DNA of 10,783 nucleotides from positions 1 through 10,783 of the forward strand of contig JBDTUE010000143.1 of assembly GCA_040007895.1 (NCBI GenBank), given 5' to 3'. Source of the stretch: JADJLQ01 sp040007895. Its GTDB lineage: Bacteria; Bacteroidota; Bacteroidia; Chitinophagales; Saprospiraceae. Positions 8,059-10,783 of the stretch are shown here, one piece after another (within the stretch, counting starts at the first letter, position 1; every line of letters begins with the position of its first letter). The translations under genes and the position numbers were made by a program. Under the pieces are notes generated by a model. It did no database searches, had not been told where the DNA came from, and saw nothing but the letters and a program-made list of their open reading frames with translations.

Positions 8059-8085
8059 TACTGATGGTTTATATCCTTTTTCAAA

Positions 8086-8664
8086 TCATATCATTTTCTT
8101 CAACTCGCGTATCGCTATCCTCGATCTTGTTTTTAAAGTTCCTAACTGTATCTGTAGCCGTTCCGACGCCTCCTGGTGGGTGTATCCCAAAAAGTAGACC
8201 AACTCTATCACTTCCTGATACTTAGGTTCCAGTTTCTTGACCAGAGCTTTCATATCTTTAATTTCCAGGTCCTGCGCGGGATTTTCTGTTCCCTTTACAG
8301 GTACGTAATCTTCAAGCGTTTGGGTTTTCGATCTCTGCATATTTTTCCTGGATCTCAGATAATCTATTGCTGTATTCCTGGCAATACTCGTAATCCAGGT
8401 GAAAAATGCACCTTTTGAGTTGTCATAATCACAAATCTTTTTCCAGATCTTAACAAATGTGTCCTGTAAAAGATTTTCAGCTTCCTGTTCATCTTTTACG
8501 ATGTAGTACAAAAGCCCAAACAGCACTCTCCCATAATCCTCATAAAGCCTCGAAAATGCTTTATGGTCATGATTAACAAGCAAAGGAAGAAGGTCCGAGA
8601 TGTCCGTCGTCTCCAATTTGGTACCGGTTAGAAATAAACCTGTAAAATTACAAGATTTAATCAA
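8086..8664 (-). CDS. ECF-type RNA polymerase sigma factor
   Basis: This is a 192-residue (or shorter) ECF sigma factor that redirects RNA polymerase to stress- or signal-dependent promoters. Region 2 spans about 33-104: A-F-S-R-L-Y-E-D-Y-G, then E-A-E-N-L-L-Q-D-T-F-V-K-I-W at 61-74 (core binding), and F-T-W-I-T-S-I-A-R-N-T-A-I-D-Y-L-R (region 2.4, -10 recognition). Region 4 covers about 135-190, with the helix-turn-helix Y-T-H-Q-E-A-S-E-R-L-Q-I-Q-L-G-T-L-K-T-R (161-180) that reads the -35 box. The start is uncertain: the longest frame begins with TTG at 8664, while TTG at 8616 (residue 17) would give a 176-residue protein without the unusual N-terminal extension. No ATG lies in frame before region 2. 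The cupin gene follows directly and the exported serine hydrolase at 8795 is divergent, so either may be in its regulon. Confidence 0.92.
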   Translation of the reverse strand: MIKSCNFTGLFLTGTKLETTDISDLLPLLVNHDHKAFSRLYEDYGRVLFGLLYYIVKDEQEAENLLQDTFVKIWKKICDYDNSKGAFFTWITSIARNTAIDYLRSRKNMQRSKTQTLEDYVPVKGTENPAQDLEIKDMKALVKKLEPKYQEVIELVYFLGYTHQEASERLQIQLGTLKTRSRIAIRELKKMI

Positions 8665-8707
8665 AGTTCCATTCTATAATGAAAATTGACTTTCATCGGG
8701 CGTTTCC
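8664..8707 (-). promoter_or_regulatory. Possible ECF-type -35 motifs before the sigma gene
   Basis: Read on the minus strand, GGAAAC lies at 8707-8702 and GGAACTT at 8670-8664. GGAAC-like boxes are the common -35 element of ECF sigma factors, so autoregulation is possible. The second box overlaps the upstream TTG start, and if used it would favour the TTG at 8616 as start. No convincing -10 box was seen for either. Confidence 0.25.
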
Positions 8708-8750
8708 ACCGTAAGGGTTTAGCTTCCCTTCCCATTCCTTTTTTTATTTC

Positions 8751-8764
8751 AAAAGCAAGCTTTT
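8751..8764. repeat. Short inverted repeat upstream of the serine hydrolase gene
   Basis: AAAAGC and GCTTTT flank two A bases, forming a 14-base dyad 30 bases before ATG 8795. It lies just upstream of TATATTTA (8774-8781), a one-mismatch fit to the Bacteroidota -7 box TAnnTTTG, for which no -33 TTG is in register. This could be an operator, or a chance feature of AT-rich DNA. A second weak dyad, AAGGG/CCCTT, sits at 8713-8730. Confidence 0.25.
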
Positions 8765-8794
8765 ACTTATTCTTATATTTAATCAAAAAAAATC

Positions 8795-10576
8795 ATGCGC
8801 TTATTTCTATTGACAATATTCCTGGTCAGTTTTTTTGAAAGTCAGGCTCAAAAACCTACTGACAAACGACTGGCAGGACTTGATACTGCTGTTGCCAGAA
8901 TACTTAAAGACTGGAAAGCACCGGGAGTAACAGTAGCAGTCATAGAAAAAAATAAAGTAGTATATACCGGAGGCTTTGGTTATCGTGACCTGGAGAAAAA
9001 GCTTCCTGTGACAGAAAATACATTATTTGCAATTGGGTCTTGCACTAAAGCATTTACCGCTTCCATGATAGGTTCATTGGCAAAAGATGGATTAGTAGAT
9101 ATCGATAAGCCGGTGAGGAATTATCTACCCGAATTAAGATTTTATAATGAATATCTCAACGATCATGTCACCCTTCGGGATATGATGTGCCATCGTACCG
9201 GATTACCCAGGCACGATTATTCCTGGTATGGATCTACTGCGTCAAGAATGGAACTGTTGAAACGAATAGAATATCAGGAACCTACTGCAGAACTAAGAGA
9301 AAAATGGCAGTACAATAATTTTATGTTTATGAGCCAGGGTGTGGTGATAGAAAAGATTACCGGCAAATCCTGGGAATCCAATATACAGGAGAGAATCTTC
9401 AATCCATTGGGCATGAGTCAAACGAATACTAGTACAGTCGATCTTGAAAAATCGTCTGACCGGTCGCTGGCCTATTCTCTGAAAAATGATTCCATTGCGG
9501 TAGTTATCCCTTATAAAAATATAGATGCGGTAGGTCCGGCTGGTTCTATCAATAGTAGCGCAAGAGACATGGCCAAATGGTTGATCACCTGGGTCAATGG
9601 AGGCAAATACAATGGAAAAGAGATTATTCCTGCTAATCATGTCAACCAGGCAATGCAAATACAAATGGCCAGTGGTGCCGTACCATCTGGAGAAAATGCG
9701 GATGTTCAAAATTTCGGCTATGGGTTTGCCTGGGGTATTTCCAGTTATAGAGGACATTACCGGGTAGAACACGGCGGAGGAATCGATGGATTTATAACCA
9801 CCACTGGTTTTTTTCCAACGGATAGCATTGGGATTTTTGTTTCATCCTGCAATGGTGCTGTTTCTGCATCTATTCGAAATTGGATTGCAGACCGGATGCT
9901 GGGTTTGTCTTACAGGGATTGGCATAAATCTCAAAGGGATCCTTATGTCAAATCAAGGTTCGCTGCTATGATGATGCCGAAAACGAAAGATTCTTCCAAC
10001 ATGATTTTAAATACACATCCATCCCTTGCATTAAAAGAATATACCGGCAGCTATTCCAATAAAGGATATGGAAGTATTAAAGTGCTTGAAAAGGATGGAA
10101 AACTGAATGCAGATTATAATGGATCTATGCTCATTCTTAAACATAAACATTATGATCTTTTTGCGGGCAAAACCGCTGATCAGGATGAAGATGATAATAA
10201 TGAAACCCCACTATTTTTTCAATTAGGCAAAGATGGAAAAGTAGCTAAAGTCTCCGTCCCTTTGCAACCCGGACTTTCTGATATAGAATTTACCAAGGAC
10301 ATTGACATGGCCCCAATGACAAGCGCTGATCTTGAAAAATATACAGGGGAATTTGCTATCGGGCCACAACCCGTATCCTTTGTCATTCGCAATAATACTT
10401 TGTTTGCATTATTACCACCGCAGCCTGATTATGAACTAACACCTATTGGTAAGGATGAATTTAAACTCAAAATCCTGGATGGTTTTAAAGTTAAGTTTAA
10501 ACTGGATGATAAACAAAAAGCTTCAGAAGCAAGTTTTATTCAACCTAATGGTGTATTTGTGGCTAAGAGAAAATAA
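8795..10576 (+). CDS. Exported serine hydrolase, class C beta-lactamase fold, with DUF3471-like tail
   Basis: This 593-residue protein has a signal peptide (1-18, cleavage S-Q-A/Q-K), so it acts outside the cytoplasm. Residues about 25-370 are a serine beta-lactamase-like (PF00144/CubicO) domain with the full active site: S-C-T-K at 82-85 (nucleophile Ser82, base Lys85), Y-N-N at 173-175 (Tyr173), and H-G-G-G at 326-329 in place of the KTG box. The H-G-G-G form is common in esterases and D-amino peptidases of this fold, so antibiotic resistance should not be assumed. After a linker (370-405) come two DUF3471-like beta modules, about 408-500 (L-K-E-Y-T-G-S-Y) and 508-593 (L-E-K-Y-T-G-E-F). One such module is usual; the second looks like a diverged copy. 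The substrate is unknown (peptide, ester or lactam). It is divergent from the ECF sigma/cupin operon, 130 bases away. Confidence 0.93.
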   Translation: MRLFLLTIFLVSFFESQAQKPTDKRLAGLDTAVARILKDWKAPGVTVAVIEKNKVVYTGGFGYRDLEKKLPVTENTLFAIGSCTKAFTASMIGSLAKDGLVDIDKPVRNYLPELRFYNEYLNDHVTLRDMMCHRTGLPRHDYSWYGSTASRMELLKRIEYQEPTAELREKWQYNNFMFMSQGVVIEKITGKSWESNIQERIFNPLGMSQTNTSTVDLEKSSDRSLAYSLKNDSIAVVIPYKNIDAVGPAGSINSSARDMAKWLITWVNGGKYNGKEIIPANHVNQAMQIQMASGAVPSGENADVQNFGYGFAWGISSYRGHYRVEHGGGIDGFITTTGFFPTDSIGIFVSSCNGAVSASIRNWIADRMLGLSYRDWHKSQRDPYVKSRFAAMMMPKTKDSSNMILNTHPSLALKEYTGSYSNKGYGSIKVLEKDGKLNADYNGSMLILKHKHYDLFAGKTADQDEDDNNETPLFFQLGKDGKVAKVSVPLQPGLSDIEFTKDIDMAPMTSADLEKYTGEFAIGPQPVSFVIRNNTLFALLPPQPDYELTPIGKDEFKLKILDGFKVKFKLDDKQKASEASFIQPNGVFVAKRK

Positions 10577-10718
10577 TTCAGACTAAAAACTTTTAACTCG
10601 AATCAAAGAAGATTTGTCATTTGTTTCTCCCATGGCAACTGCCCGTAATGGAGTAACACTACAAAGAATTAATATGTGTAAAATCTATGAATTTTTCTTT
10701 CATATGAAAAGCAATAAT

Positions 10719-10783
10719 TTATTTCATGCCATAAGCAAAATCAACTGCGATTCCATCCACTTTTAAAATTCCCTCTTCAAAGG
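10719..10783 (-). CDS. C-terminal end of an unidentified gene running off the window
   Basis: On the minus strand a frame is open from the window edge to TAA at 10721-10719. It encodes the last 20 residues, ending D-G-I-A-V-D-F-A-Y-G-M-K. The residue mix and a well-placed stop look like real coding sequence, and convergence with the hydrolase gene would explain the 142-base non-coding stretch between them. It is too short to name a family, and chance is a fair alternative at this length. Confidence 0.45.
   Translation of the reverse strand, partial: FEEGILKVDGIAVDFAYGMK

Noticed and set aside
7868..8197. A plus-strand open frame across the cupin-sigma junction
   Set aside because: It is antisense to two well-supported genes and is low-complexity (Ser/Leu-rich), as expected for a shadow.
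9293..9772. A 159-codon open frame antisense to the serine hydrolase
   Set aside because: It lies wholly inside a gene with intact catalytic motifs and its translation shows no recognisable domain pattern; it is a shadow frame.
8795..10576. Antibiotic-resistance beta-lactamase
   Set aside because: The fold matches, but the H-G-G-G box, the long C-terminal modules and the length fit the broad esterase/peptidase-like group better than AmpC enzymes.
10627..10653. Inverted repeat CTCC-C-AT / ATGGAG as terminator of the serine hydrolase gene
   Set aside because: The stem is six pairs with a bulge and no T-run follows; the evidence is too weak to list.

Overview
The window looks like ordinary chromosome from a member of the Bacteroidota, perhaps a Chitinophagia- or Saprospiria-like lineage. 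This is inferred from the AT-rich coding style, the lack of clear Shine-Dalgarno sequences before most starts, export signals ending in A-Q (…CAQD, …LLAQD, …SQAQK), and the gene families present. No tRNA, rRNA, CRISPR array, insertion sequence, integrase or phage gene is visible. Base composition looks even throughout, and no intergenic gap exceeds 180 bases.

Layout from left to right: the C-terminal part of an NTF2/SnoaL-like protein (1-357, +); a small protein of unknown function (437-760, +); tail-to-tail with it and only 6 bases away, a membrane-anchored ToxR/CadC-type winged-helix regulator (767-1330, -); divergent from that, an exported alpha/beta hydrolase (1439-2515, +); a receptor-type class III adenylate cyclase with an extracytoplasmic TPR region (2694-4631, +); a 12-TM APC-family amino-acid permease (4761-6230, -); divergent from it, a low-specificity L-threonine aldolase (6411-7445, +); an ECF sigma factor with a downstream cupin protein, in an operon on the minus strand (8664 down to 7573); divergent from that, an exported serine-type beta-lactamase-fold hydrolase with two C-terminal DUF3471-like modules (8795-10576, +); and the last 20 codons of another minus-strand gene at the right edge.

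The genes are mostly single transcription units on alternating strands. Two themes stand out. One is sensing: three unrelated signal-transduction modules lie within about 8 kb (a one-component membrane regulator, a TPR-adenylate cyclase, and an ECF sigma/cupin pair). The other is small-molecule turnover: amino-acid uptake beside threonine cleavage, plus two exported hydrolases. I see no clear undescribed multi-gene system. The best candidates for follow-up are the ECF sigma/cupin pair, whose cupin lacks the zinc-binding anti-sigma domain of ChrR, the TPR-cyclase receptor, and the small ToxR-like regulator facing the exported hydrolase.
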